Assembly: GCA_038501625.1 (NCBI GenBank)
Contig: JAZAYU010000113.1
Span: forward strand, 1,798,001-1,862,000
Direction: 5' to 3'
Source: Corbicula japonica
Lineage: Eukaryota > Mollusca > Bivalvia > Venerida > Cyrenidae
Length of the DNA: 64,000 bases
The notes beneath the pieces were generated by a model. That model did no database searches. It saw only the letters and a program-made list of their open reading frames with translations, and was not told where the DNA came from. A program made the translations under genes and the position numbers. This document shows, in pieces, positions 37,785-49,605 of the stretch (positions within the stretch are counted from its first letter, which is position 1; each line of letters begins with the position of its first letter).

Positions 37785-39532
37785 CACCAGAAGAAGAAAA
37801 GCAAATAAAAGATCTTTTAAACAAACACCTGAATATATTCTCTAAGGATGAAACAGATATAGGCAAATGTGGTCTCATAAAGCATCGTATTGATTTAGAG
37901 GATGAGAGACCTTTCAAGCAACCTCATAGAAGAATTCCTCCAGCTATGGTTGATGAGGTTCGGCAACACTTAGAGCAACTTCAAGCAGCAGGTGTTATCA
38001 GAAAGTCAAAGTCACCATGGGCATCACCAATAGTCCTGGTGAGAAAAAAGAATGGCAAGCTGAGAATGTGCATAGATTATCGGATGCTGAATAAGAGGAC
38101 AATAAAGGATTCTTATGCTTTGCCCAGAATCGAAGAAGTTTTTGATTGTCTCAACAACGCAAAATTATTTTCTGTCATCGATATGAAAGCAGGATATCAT
38201 CAAATTGAAATTGAAGATGAACACAAACAAAGAACAGCATTTACTGTAGGAGCATTAGGGTTTTGGGAATACATCAAAATGCCATTCGGCTTATCAAATT
38301 CACCGGCCACATATCAAAGAGTAATGGAGGAATGCCTAGGAGACTATAATATGAACATCTGTGTAATTTATTTAGATGATTTGATCATATTCTCTGAAAA
38401 CTTTGAACAACACCTTGAACGTTTGGATCTTGTTTTGACCAGATTAGCAAACTATCAGCAGATAAGTGTTATTTTCTGCAACGACGTGTAAAATTCTTGG
38501 GACACATTGTGAGCGAAGACGTAATTGAAACAGACCCAGATAAAATTGACACAGTTAGAAATTGGCCAACTCCTAGTAACGCTGACGAACTACGCTCATT
38601 CCTTGCTTTTGCAGGTTATTATAGACGTTTCGTCAAAAACTTTTCAAAGATCTCGAAGCCACTCAATGATTTGTTACCACCAACCTCAGTAAAGAAAACT
38701 TCAAACATCACATGAAAGAATGGCAATGGACTCAAATTGAGGAGGACACATTTCAGAAACTTAAGGACATTTTAACTTCACCTCCAATATTGGAATATCC
38801 AAATTTTGATCTACCTTTTGAATTACATGTGGATGCTTGTGGAACTGGATTGGGAGCAGTACTTATCAAATTCATGATAATAAGACAAAAAGAGTTATAT
38901 CATATGCCAGTCGCAGTCTTACAAAATCCGAAAAACAGTATCCAGCGTTTAAATTAGGATTTCTTTGTTTAAAATGGGCACTTACAGACAAGTACAGTGA
39001 TTATTTGGCAGGACATCACTTTGCCGTATTGACAGACAATAACCCGCTAACACATGTTCTCACTTCTGCAAAGTTAGATGCCACTGGACAGCGATGGATT
39101 TCAGCTATGGCATGATATGATTTTGACATACTTTATAGACCAGGGTTACATAATACTGATGCAGATGCAATGTCTAGATATCCACATGAAAAGCTTAGAC
39201 GAGACAATGAAGATTTCATCACGATAGATAATGAAACAGTAAAAGCTATATGTAATGCATCACAAACAGACACCTTTATTGAAGTATTGCCAGCAGCAGC
39301 AGCAGTCAACATTTTAGATGCCATAGAAACACCTGGACAGACAATGGCCCAAATAGAACTCAGAGAAATCAGAAAAGCACAACGTGAAGATTATGTCATT
39401 GGAAAATGGATAAGAGCCAGAATAGACAACAGACTTCCACAACAAAAACAAAGATTTAATAGGATAGATTATCAGATGAAAAAGAACTTTGATAAATTTA
39501 AGGTTGTTAGAGGCGTAATGTACAGAACTACT
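37751..39532 (+). pseudogene. pol: pol: reverse transcriptase and RNase H, first copy
   Basis: RT runs from about 37,755. It shows SPWASPIVLVRKKNG, the FSVIDMKAGYHQIEI motif, KMPFGLSNSPATYQ and the catalytic YLDD at 38,369-38,380. A 13-bp deletion near 38,450 shifts the frame; the next frame continues with FLGHI and FLAFAGYYRRFV. One base is lost in TTCAAACATC near 38,703. RNase H begins with LHVDACGTGLGAVL, then a shared one-base shift near 38,863 and a shared in-frame TGA (39,113-39,115) after the TDNNPLTHVL segment. A linker frame follows to about 39,532, where another shared frameshift precedes integrase. Confidence 0.9.
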
Positions 39533-41360
39533 TGAGGATGGTGGGGAAACAACCCAGTTAGTATTACCGCAGATATACAGGCGGCAAGTTTTACTTGGCC
39601 TACACAATGATTGTGGACATCCAGGCAAAGAGCGCACAATATCACTGATTCGTGAACGCTTCTATTGGCCAGGAATGTCGACAGACATCGACTCTTGGGT
39701 TCAGGGATGTCGAAGATGTGTAATGCGGAAATCTGACATGAACAGCAGAGCACCTCTAGTCAACATTGTCACCAGCTATCCATTAGAAATGGTCTGCATG
39801 GATTTCCTTTCACTTGAGCAAGCACAAGGAGGATTTGGCAACAAATTAGTCATCACAGACCATTTTACAAAATATGCCATTGCAGTAGCAACAAAAAACC
39901 AAACTGCTAAAACTACGGCAGACGCCCTTTACAACAACTTCATAGTAAATTTTGAACTTCCTTCTAAAATACATTCGGACATGGGCGGGAACTTCGAGTC
40001 GGATATTATTAAAGAACTATGTAACATCATGGGCATTGAGAAATCCAGAACAACGCCGTATCATCCAGTGGGAAATGGAGTGAAAGAGCGGTTCAACAGA
40101 ACGCATATCAGCATGGTTGGAACCCTTAAACCAGAACAGAAAGCAGATTGGAAGCGTTACTTACCGTCACTTGTATTTTCTTACAACTGTACAAGGCATG
40201 AGTCAACGAAGTACTCACCGTACGAGTTGATGTTTGGACGCAAACCAAAGTTACCCATTGACAAGATGTTTGAGTCAGCTATTGATGAACCAGACACATC
40301 AACCGACTATGTAGAAGACCTCAAGAAACGCCTTAAAACAACACAAGAAATAGTTAGACAACATGCTGATGCAGCTAGACTCAAACAGAAAACACAGTAT
40401 GACAGAAAAGCAAAGGCATCACCGATAAGCATAGGTGACAAGGTGCTAGTCAGAATACTTGCATTTAGAGGCAAACACAAGATAGCAGATAAATTTGAAG
40501 AGGAAGTCTATAGTATCAAAGGTCAACCAAATGAAAACATTCCTGTTTTCAAAGTGGAAGCACCAAGTGGAAACATCAAGACCTTGCATCGCAATCATCT
40601 TCTTCCAGTCAGTTCATTCAATGATGAACTTGAGGATGTGAAAGAAGTTACTGCAGATAAACCTGTTCCAAAACCAAGTACTAGTAAAGCTGCTACAGAT
40701 AAAATAATTCCAGATAGGAAAAGTATGGAGAAAAATACTAAAGGAAGTAAAGACAAAAGAAAAGAAAGTGACGTCACAGAGGATAGTGATTCAGAAAGTG
40801 CTGAGGATGAGTATGTTCAATGGACATATACAGAAGGGGACGCCCATACTTCAGACAGAACTGATGACACTATAAGAAACGTAGTAGCCAAAGTAAGAGA
40901 TAATAGGACAGCTGTAAAGGATTGAAAGGTAGACACAAAAGTACAAGAGGGTAGTACGGTTAGTGAAGCAGATAGTGGTAGTCAAGTGGAAGACCACACA
41001 GGCAGAGAAAAAGAAACAAGAAGAAAGGAAGTGGAAATAATGCAAGAAGAAAGAACAAACAGAGAAAGACAGTTAATTGTACAGGAAGATGGTGCTGAGG
41101 AACAAACAGGAACCGTAGTCCAGACTGAAGGGGCAGCAGGCGGAGTTAAGCCAAAGCCTAGACCTAACGTTAAACCTAGACAATCAACAAGACCTAGGAA
41201 GAAACCCAGATATCTGGAAGATTATCATGTCAGCCAGATATGTGCTAGACCAATAGACAGCAGAATTAATGCTTTGAAGAAAATTCTTGATTCAGACGTG
41301 CTAAATGATATAGACTCTGAGATTGCAAACAAAATTTTAGATACAGTTATGAATGCTTAA
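39533..41360 (+). pseudogene. pol: pol: integrase and C-terminal tail, first copy
   Basis: Integrase has an H2C2 zinc-binding region (LHNDCGHPGK ... CRRC, about 39,596-39,722). The core carries all three acidic residues in context: MDFLSLEQ, HSDMGGNF and ERFNRT (about 39,795-40,105), a DD35E catalytic triad. The C-terminal SH3-like part has GDKVLVRILAFRGKHK and LHRNHLLPV. The frame stops at TGA 40,923-40,925, shared with copy 2. The same frame then continues to 41,360 as a charged, low-complexity tail of unknown role. This is the best-preserved integrase of the two. Confidence 0.9.
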
Positions 41361-41500
41361 AATGTGTCAGTTGAAGTGATCAGGACAACTGAACAGTGAA
41401 TTTCTTTTACCATATTTTATTAGTTTTAAAGCATTATTAATTGTTTTGTATAAATAATTAATAAAAACTTATATTGTGAGAAACAATATTTCAGTAAGGG

Positions 41501-41511
41501 GGAGAACAGTG
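41501..41511 (+). other. duplication junction
   Basis: GGGGGAGAACAG, the end of the copy A 3' untranslated region, runs directly into TGCTGATGG of protease. In the second copy the same purine tract is followed instead by TGTTGCACATG. The breakpoint thus falls at the 3' edge of a polypurine tract, with a 2-bp (GT) overlap between parents. Confidence 0.9.
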
Positions 41512-42158
41512 CTGATGGTAGCGCACTCCCATATATTGGTTTTATTGAATCAACACTTTTGGCTGATGGAATCCCTAAGTCTAAAGAACAAACATTTCTA
41601 TTTTTGGTCACTCCTGAAACAAGATACAGCGCAAAGACACCAGTACTCTTAGGAACAAATATTCTTTCGGAACTATTACTGGATTGTAAAACAAACTTTG
41701 GAGATTTATTTCTACAAAAAGCAGGATAACATACACCATGGTACTTGACTTTTAGATGTCTTACTATCAGAGATAAGGAACTAAAGAAAAACAAAGACAG
41801 AATTGCCATCATTAGAAGTGCTGCGAATTCAACTATAGTGTTAAATCCTTACGAGAGTATAAACATTAAAGCATACACTGACAAAGAGTTAGACTACCAA
41901 GAAACTTGTGCTTTAATACAGGAAACTGTATTCAATGCATTTATTGATGTGACACCATCAGTTATCAAATACCAATACAGAAGAAATGGTGAACTGACTG
42001 TTAACATCTCTAATATCACTGCAAGAACGGTTAGCATAGCACCAAAGACTATTATTGCAGAATTACAACCTGTCAAAGTGGATGACACTGTCTTTGAACA
42101 GATTGATGACACCCCAGAGATAACATTTTGGAACAAATCCGTATTGAATCCTCACTAA
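41511..42158 (+). pseudogene. pol: pol: protease C-terminal part, second copy (5'-truncated)
   Basis: It starts downstream of the catalytic DSG motif, so this copy lacks the protease active site. The C-terminal PVLLGTN motif is present (followed by ILSELLLD). A private TAA lies at 41,727-41,729. The frame ends at 42,156-42,158 through the same missing-T lesion (near 42,124) as copy 1. Confidence 0.85.
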
Positions 42159-43917
42159 CACCAGAAGAAGAAAAGCAAATAAAAGATCTTTTAAACAAAC
42201 ACCTGAATATATTCTCTAAGGATGAAACAGATATAGGCAAATGTGGTCTCATAAAGCATCGTATTGATTTAGAGGATGAGAGACCATTCAGGCAACCTCA
42301 TAGAAGAATTCCTCCAGCTATGGTTGATGAGGCTCGGCAACACTTAGAGCAACTTCAAGCAGCAGGTGTTATCAGAAAGTCAAAGTCACCATGGGCATCA
42401 CCAATAGTCCTGGTGAGAAAAAAGAATGGCAAGCTGAGAATGTGCATAGATTATCGGATGCTGAATAAGAGGACAATAAAGGATTCTTATGCTTTGCCCA
42501 GAATCGAAGAAGTTTTTGATTGTCTCAACAACGCAAAATTATTTTCTGTCATCGATATGAAAGCAGGATATCATCAAATTGAAATTGAAGATGAACACAA
42601 ACAAAGAACAGCATTTACTGTAGGAGCATTAGGGTTTTGGGAATACATCAAAATGCCATTCGGCTTATCAAATTCACCGGCCACATATCAAAGAGTAATG
42701 GAGGAATGCCTAGGAGACTATAATATGAAAATCTGTGTAATTTATTTAGATGATTTGATCATATTCTCTGAAAACTTTGAACAACACCTTGAACGTTTGG
42801 ATCTTGTTTTGACCAGATTAGCAAAATTCAATCTTAAACTATCAGCAGATAAGTGTTATTTTCTGCAACGACGTGTAAAATTCTTGGGACACATTGCGAG
42901 CGAAGACGGAATTGAAACAGACCCAGATAAAATTGACACAGTTTGAAATTGGCCAACTCCTAGTAACGCTGACGAACTACGCTCATTCCTTGCTTTTGCT
43001 GGTTATTATAGACGTTTCGTCAAAAACTTTTCAAAGATCTCGAAGCCACTCAATGATTTGTTACCACCAACCTCAGTAAAGAAAACTTCAAAACATCACA
43101 TGAAAGAATGGCAATGGACTCAAATTGAGGACACATTTCAGAAACTTAAGGACATTTTAACTTCACCTCCAATATTGGAATATCCAAATTTTGATCTACC
43201 TTTTGAATTACATGTGGATGCTTGTGGAACTGGATTGGGAGCAGTACTTATCAAATTCATGATAATAGGACAAAAAGAGTTATATCATATGCCAGTCGCA
43301 GTCTTACAAAATCCGAAAAACAGTATCCAGCGTTTAAATTAGAATTTCTTTGTTTAAAATGGGCAGTTACAGACAAGTACAGAGATTATTTGGCAGGACA
43401 TCACTTTGCCGTATTGACAGACAATAACCCGCTAACACATGTTCTCACTTCTGCAAAGTTAGATGCAACTGGACAGCGATGGATTTCAGCTCTGGCATGA
43501 TATGATTTTGACATACTTTATAGACCAGGGTTACATAATACTGATGCAGATGCAATGTCTAGATATCCACATGAAAAGCTTAGACGAGACAATGAAGATT
43601 TCATCAAGATAGATAATGAAACAGTAAAAGCTATATGTAATGCATCACAAACAGACACCTTTATTGAAGTCTTGCCAGCAGCAGCAGCAGTCAACATTTT
43701 CGATGCCATAGAAACACCTGGACAGACAATGGCCCAAATAGAACTCAGAGAAATCAGAAAAGCACAACGTGAAGATTATGTCATTGGAAAATGGATAAGA
43801 GCCAGAATAGACAACAGACTTCCACAACATAAACAAAGATTTAATAGGATAGATTATCAGATGAAAAAGAACTTTGATAAATTTAAGGTTGTTAGAGGTG
43901 TAATGTACAGAACTACT
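42125..43917 (+). pseudogene. pol: pol: reverse transcriptase and RNase H, second copy
   Basis: RT is open from about 42,129 to 42,943 with the same motifs as the first copy and YLDD at 42,743-42,754; the stretch deleted in copy A (FNLKLSADK) is intact here. A private TGA (42,944-42,946, AGA to TGA) ends it before the connection domain. The remainder carries the shared RNase H frameshift (near 43,248), the shared TGA (43,498-43,500) and the shared frameshift before integrase. Neither copy can therefore give RT joined to RNase H. Confidence 0.9.
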
Positions 43918-45740
43918 TGAGGATGGTGGGGAAACAACCCAGTTAGTATTACCGCAGATATACAGGCGGCAAGTTTTACTTGGCCTACACAATGATTGTG
44001 GACATCCAGGCAAAGAGCGCACAGTGTCACTGATTCGTGAACGCTTCTATTAGTCCGGAATGTCGACAGACATCGACTCTTGGGTTCAGGGATGTCGAAG
44101 ATGTGTAATGCGGAAATCTGACATGAACAGCAGAGCACCTCTAGTCAACATTGTCACCAGCTATCCATTAGAAATGGTCTGCATGGATTTCCTTTCACTT
44201 GAGCAAGCACAAGGAGGATTTGGCAACAAATTAGTCATCACAGACCATTTTACAAAATATGCCATTGCAGTAGCAACAAAAAACCAAACTGCTAAAACTA
44301 CGGCAGACGCCCTTTACAACAACTTCATAGTAAATTTTGAACTTCCTTCTAAAATACATTCGGACATGGGCGGGAACTTCGAGTCGGATATTATTAAAGA
44401 ACTATGTAACATCATGGGCATTGAGAAATCCAGAACAACGTCGTATCATCCAATGGGAAATGGAGTGACAGAGCGATTCAACAGAACGCATATCAGCATG
44501 CTTGGAACCCTTAAACCAGAACAGAAAGCAGATTGGAAGCGTTACTTACCGTCACTTGTATTTTCTTACAACTGTACAAGACATGAGTCAACGAAGTACT
44601 CACCGTACGAGTTGATGTTTGGACGCAAACCAAAGTTACCCATTGACAAGATGTTTGAGTCAGCTATTGATGAACCAGACACATCAACCGACTATGTAGA
44701 AGACCTCAAGAAACGCCTTAAAACAACACAAGAAATAGTTAGACAACATGCTGATGCAGCTAGACTCAAACAGAAAACACAGTATGACAGAAAAGCAAAG
44801 GCATCACCGATAAGCATAGGTGACAAGGTGCTAGTCAGAATACTTGCATTTAGAGGCAAACACAAGATAGCAGATAAATTTGAAGAGGAAGTCTATAGTG
44901 TCATAGGTCAACCAAATGAAAACATTCCTGTATTCAAAGTGGAAGCACCAAGTGGAAACATCAAGACCTTGCATCGCAATCATCTTCTTCCAGTCAGTTC
45001 ATTCAATGATGAACTTGAGGATGTGAAAGAAATTACTGCAGATAAACCTGTTCCAAAACCAAGGACTAGTAAAGCTGCTACAGATAAAATAATTCCAGAT
45101 AGGAATAGTATGGAGAAAAATACTAAAGGAAGTAAAGAAAAAAGAAAGTGACGTCACAGAGGATAGTGATTCAGAAAGTGTTGAGGATGAGTATGTTCAA
45201 TGGACATATACAGAAGGGGACGCCCATACTTCAGACAGAACTGATGACACTATAAGAAACGTAGTAGCCAAAGTAAGAGATAATAAGACAGCTGTAAAGG
45301 ATTGAAAGGTAGACACAAAAGTACAAGAGGGTAGTACGGTTAGTGAAGCAGATAGTGGTAGTCAAGTTAAAGACCACACAGGCAGAGAAGAAGAAACAAG
45401 AAGAAAGGAAGTGGAAATAATGCAAGAAGAAAGAACAAACAGAGAAAGACAGTTAATTGTACAGGAAGATGGTGCTGAGGAACAAACAGGAACCGTAGTT
45501 CAGACTGAAGGGGCAGCAGGCGGAGTTAAGCCAAAGCCTAGACCTAACGTTAAACCTAGACAATCAACAAGACCTAGGAAGAAACCCAGATATCTGGAAG
45601 ATTATCATGTCAGCCAGATATGTGCTAGACCAATAGACAGCAGAATTAATGCTTTGAAGAAAATTCTTGATTCAGACGTGCTAAATGATATAGACTCTGA
45701 GATTGCAAACAAAATTTTAGATACAGTTATGAATGCTTAA
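43918..45740 (+). pseudogene. pol: pol: integrase and C-terminal tail, second copy
   Basis: It has the same H2C2 and DD35E motifs as the first copy, with HPMGNGVTERFNRT around the catalytic Glu. A private TAG (44,051-44,053) replaces the Trp of the FYWPG motif at the zinc-finger end, and a 5-bp deletion near 45,140 ends the C-terminal frame at 45,151. The charged tail is present to 45,740 after the shared TGA at 45,303-45,305. Confidence 0.9.
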
Positions 45741-45890
45741 AATGTGTCAGTTGAAGTGATCAGGACAACTGAACAGTGAATTTCTTTTACCATATTTTAT
45801 CAGTTTTAAAGCAATATTAATTGTTTTGTATAAATAATTAATAAAAACTTATATTGTGAGACACAATATTTCAGTAAGGGGGAGAACAGT

Positions 45891-46232
45891 TGTTGCACAT
45901 GACATTTGTGTTGTAATTTTTTTCAGAATAATGTATAACTTTTGAACAGTTTAATTTTGTTTGAAACAGTTTCAGCTAGTGTTCCAGATTAATTGGTTGT
46001 TGTTGTTTTTTTTTTCAGACACTTAGTAGCTTGGTGAGCTATAAGGGGAGAAACATGTTTAAGTCTCAAGATTGGGTTTGTATTCTGCCAGCCTGTTAAG
46101 TTTATTGCTTTAAATGTAAGATTAATGCTGTATGTATCAATCTATTTCAGTGAGCAGAGCAGATATTGTAATGATATTTTTTTCTGTCTATAGGTAAAAT
46201 GATGACACATCATTTTCGACAGAGGGGGAGAG
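45891..46232 (+). promoter_or_regulatory. 3' untranslated region with polypurine tract
   Basis: CAGAGGGGGAGAG (46,220-46,232) directly precedes the 3' LTR and is the expected plus-strand primer. Two further purine tracts followed by TG or ATG lie upstream: AAGGGGGAGAACAG ending at 45,889 and ATAAGGGGAGAAACATG at about 46,041-46,057. The first is the motif at which the internal duplication breaks. Confidence 0.85.
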
Positions 46233-46858
46233 TGTGACTAGGTGTAGTTTTTATATGTTTAAGTTAAAGTCTTAGTCTTAGTAATTTCATAGTTAGGTAC
46301 AGGTAATAACATTCAAGTCCCTGTGTATTTTATTAGGTGATCAGTGTTTACATTTTAGTGAGCTGTTCCTAGAAAGTAGTTATTTTTAGTTCAGTGTGTA
46401 GCATGACACTTAACCTTAATTCCGATTGGTTTATTTATGTCATGTGTCAGAGTTCATGACCCTGGCGGGAAGGAAAGATCTAGTGAGATAGTTTTGGTAC
46501 AGTTGGAAGGTGCTGCGTTTTGAGAGCCTTGAGATTTTGTTGCATTTATTTGTGGTTCTTGGAATAGGATATTCTTTGTTCCGTTTTGCTGACACCAGAT
46601 TGCACTGGATGAGAGTTGGTTGAGCCAAGTGAAGATGTTTATCTCATTGATAAAGATCGTGTTGTTTACTTGGATTGTAATGTATTGACGCTCTTGGAAA
46701 TACATGACTGTATGTAGATCTGGAAATGAACTCATATGTGCAATAGTAAAGATGAAACTATATTATAGGTGTTCATTATTGTTCATCACGGACTTAACAA
46801 AGACCCTCACCCGAACCTAGAACTATATATATTAATTATTGGTTCATCGTAGGTTACA
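46233..46858 (+). repeat. 3' LTR (626 bp)
   Basis: Full-length LTR, TGTGACTAGG to GGTTACA. It contains about 153 bp (about 46,647-46,799) absent from the 5' LTR. A TATG target duplication follows. Confidence 0.95.
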
Positions 46859-46950
46859 TATGTAATCAAAATGTGATAGAGTGTATATGTATTTGCATCT
46901 AGTCGGAATGTTTAATTCTTATATAATAGTATTTACATTTGTGTTTGCAG

Positions 46951-47023
46951 ATTAACTCTAAATGAGTTGTTAAACTGTCTTGAAGATTTCGCAGGCTTTC
47001 AAGAAGCCAGTCTAGTCAATACA
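46951..47023 (+). CDS. possible internal exon (unrecognised)
   Basis: A 73-nt segment lies between an acceptor (TTTGTGTTTGCAG) and a consensus donor (GTAAGT at 47,024). It is open in one frame (LTLNELLNCLEDFAGFQEAS and on), entering in phase 2 and leaving in phase 0. No family was recognised, and the partners upstream would lie beyond the LTR element. It could be chance. Confidence 0.25.
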
Positions 47024-47029
47024 GTAAGT

Positions 47030-49080
47030 GCAAAAGCGAATGGGGGTGGGGTGGAAGTGGATGTTAAAAATATGGATCAACACATATCAGTTACTCATAC
47101 AGAATTGCGCTTGGCTCTGTTCGCATTTATTTCTCGTATGGTGTTGCAAAATGTGTGGATCCCGTTGATCTGCTCGCGTTTACATATATGCAAATGATAG
47201 TGCCTCTAGCTGGGAGCGAACCCGCACCGTCACGGCAATAGCAATGCGGCATTTACATCGAGCAGTGTATGGACATCAACATATATGAGTCTTGAACACT
47301 GTTTGTAGATTATCATCCGCTGTCCTTCAAGATCGCCGTGATCACTATACATAGCTCCAATAAACTCACAGGAAAGATGTGTTTTTTTGGGCAAAGCCAA
47401 AGTGGATATAAGTTATAAGTGTCAATGTTAGACTTCGCCACAAATGTTCGTTATAAAGAAACAAAACGCATTAAATGCATAGGCAGAAGTGTATTAACAG
47501 CTTATAAACATGCACGAATAACTTTTGTTTGCTTTTTGGCCGGCAGACCCAGTGAGAACCAGTTTTCAGACTTGTATTGCAAGACTTTCAAAGCAAACAA
47601 CACTAAATAAATAGTTCTTAGTTTCAAAAAGTTAGTCAATGCCACTGAGCGGTCCATTTTTGAAGAAATTTAACTCGTTGAACGTCACTTAAGATTTTGA
47701 GTCATGAACGCGCATGAATACCTGATCGCCATATTGGATTCAACAACGTTAGGTGAAGTAGAAAAAGCCTTCGTGATCAACTGAATAGTGAGTATTTATC
47801 GTGTTATTTTCGTGTTACAATGTTTTTCTAACACTTAGGTTATAGTTGAAGGTATATTGAAAGTTGTATTTCTCTTTGTTAATGGTATTTTAATAAATGG
47901 AAAATGGATGTTGATTTGGTAGTTGACGGATGTTACAAAATCATTGTAAAACTTAACATTTTCGATTCGAAGACTATACCGCCGTATTCGTGATTTTGGC
48001 TATTTGGGTTTTATTCAACGTTACGTCATTTAGATAATTAATGCACTCTCCCTTTTCATCTATAATTACAAAATGAAAGTAAAAGTAAGCAAAACTTTTT
48101 AATTAAGGGGTCTAATCATTTCGGCTATTTATTATGGAATCTTGTAGAGATGTAAGTAATCATTTTTATTATTAATCTGTAATGCATTGAAGAAGTCGAA
48201 TTTCGAACGATTAACCAATTATTTTGGTTAAATATCATGTTAGAATTTTAGTCCAATTTAAATCCTTTAAAACATAAAGCATCTGATTCAGAATGATTTA
48301 TTTTTACACATTTGGAATAATTGTCTTTAAAGTAAGTTAAATATGTCAGATATTTGGAAAGGAACCTTCCTTTATCTTTTTAAGGACAACTCCATTTTAC
48401 CAGGTTATAAGAGCACAAGACAGTTTTGGCCTTTTGCAGTCTGATCCTTTCTGGATAAAGTTACATGCCTTGATAATTTTTTCAAAAGAAAGTTAAACTC
48501 GTTATACAAAAGATCCTAATGATATAATTTTGTCACAATTATTGGAATCGACAGTATTTTGGAGCAAAAAAGGTCATAATATTTAGTCTGTCACATGATT
48601 TTTTCCAAGGATGGATAGAAAAGTAAATGTGCATGCAAGGAAACACAAAATAATTTCTCTGGAATCGATGCAACAATTTGGATATTTAATCCAGTAAATC
48701 AGTATAACTCTATGAAATAATTTTGATTGGTTGTTAGATCAGCCATAGAAACTGCAAAACAATGACAGCACTCTTTTTCGCAGCAACTAGTGGTTAAACA
48801 AGCATGCTCGTTGATGTCACAAGGAAAAAAATGTGAACAGTCAAAAAGATTGTGCTTGACTTTGTGTAGGCATACCTCCGACTAAATGTTTTCCTATGCA
48901 GAATAGAAACAAACTGAAAAAAGACTATTATATCAAAGTGCAAAATAAGAGTAAATTATATTGTTACATTTATGATCGCTCACTTAAAAATTAAAATCAG
49001 TTATTATAAAATTTTTGTGTACTTTGTGCATATATCAAAATAATTGTTATAATTTTGTGTTTATTAAATATGTATTTCAG
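47030..49080. other. mostly non-coding; possible first exon near 47.7 kb
   Basis: Around 47,700-47,787 a GCCATATTGG motif (CArG/YY1-like, 47,728-47,737) and a strong donor GTGAGT (47,788) could mark a 5' untranslated exon of a plus-strand gene. Nothing else is supported. A tRNA-like B-box (GGGTTCGCTCCC, minus strand, about 47,215) lacks the rest of a tRNA. Confidence 0.3.
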
Positions 49081-49605
49081 TGATATAATCATATACAAGA
49101 AATTAGCCATATCTGGTTCAAAAAGCATGAAATTCGAAGAGGAGAGGAAGAAGGCTACTGGTATATTAACTTTTATTAATTGTCAATTGATTTTCAGTGG
49201 AGGCATTGCATACTTTGCCCGTTTTTGGCTTGATTGCAGTGCAGCAAAATCTCAAGGCATGTCATTACCGGCCATGACCTGAACATGCAATATTCCTGGC
49301 GAACACTACATTGAACACCAACTATTTCTCTGTGGGACATGTTGTACAAACACGATGGGTTCTTGTAGATGCTTTTTTTATTAAGCAGGGTAATCTCATA
49401 TCATTGTTTGTGTCTCACAAACTCAATGCTGTTTCAGTTTTTACATTTAATTACTTAACCATTTACTTAATTTACAGCATGGACAACCAGTGTAAATCCA
49501 GATCAGCTTGCAGATCAGATATTTTGTGGTCTGGTCTGTATCTGCACTGTTCATAAGATACCTTTAAAGTTCTTTCCAACTGGAAACAGATGTGTCAGCA
49601 TCTAG
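49081..49605 (+). CDS. two candidate terminal exons of an unknown plus-strand gene
   Basis: Exon Y, 49,081-49,160, follows ATGTATTTCAG and ends at donor GTATAT. Exon Z, 49,478-49,605, follows TTAATTTACAG and ends at TAG. Y leaves in phase 1 and Z enters in phase 1, so the frame joins. A polyadenylation signal AATAAA lies at 49,652-49,657, 47 bases after the stop. Peptide parts include KLAISGSKSMKFEEERKKAT (Y) and NPDQLADQIFCGLVCICTVH (Z). I recognise no family, and upstream coding exons were not found, so this is weak evidence based on signals alone. Confidence 0.3.

Larger units (their letters stand above)
37135..41510 (+). repeat. tandem duplication inside the retroelement, copy A
   Basis: This block runs from within protease (GTGCTGATGGTAGCGC) to the 3' untranslated tract GGGGGAGAACAGT. 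It recurs immediately as 41,511-45,890, offset 4,374-4,380 bp. By eye about sixty substitutions separate the copies (roughly 1.4%). Copy A has a private 13-bp deletion near 38,449-38,451 and a private one-base deletion near 38,703. At the junction the two parents share only GT. Confidence 0.95.
41511..45890 (+). repeat. tandem duplication inside the retroelement, copy B
   Basis: Direct repeat of 37,137-41,510. It lacks the 13-bp RT deletion of copy A but has its own stops (TAA 41,727-41,729; TGA 42,944-42,946; TAG 44,051-44,053) and a 5-bp deletion near 45,140. It shares four or five lesions with copy A. Confidence 0.95.
32320..46858 (+). mobile_element. Ty3/gypsy LTR retrotransposon with internal tandem duplication (dead)
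   Basis: Complete structure on the plus strand: 5' LTR, tRNA-Lys primer site, 2.75-kb leader, gag with CCHC knuckle, pol in the order protease-RT-RNase H-integrase (Ty3/gypsy order), second copy of pol, polypurine tract, 3' LTR. LTRs start TGTGAC and end TTACA. Flanks show TATG at 32,316-32,319 and 46,859-46,862, a probable 4-bp target duplication. Without the 4.37-kb duplicate and the MITE in gag the element would be about 9.9 kb. Both pol copies carry stops and frameshifts, so no intact polyprotein can be made. Confidence 0.95.

Noticed and set aside
39113..40925. Shared in-frame TGA codons in both pol copies as possible recoding
   Set aside because: They occur alongside shared frameshifts and private TGA, TAA and TAG stops; ordinary decay before duplication is simpler.
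41501..41511. Duplication explained as a second retroelement inserted into the first
   Set aside because: No LTRs, primer site or gag lie at the junction, and the second copy starts within protease; a direct tandem duplication fits better.
47205..47275. tRNA-like B-box on the minus strand
   Set aside because: Only GGGTTCGCTCCC is convincing; no A-box, anticodon arm or acceptor stem could be drawn.
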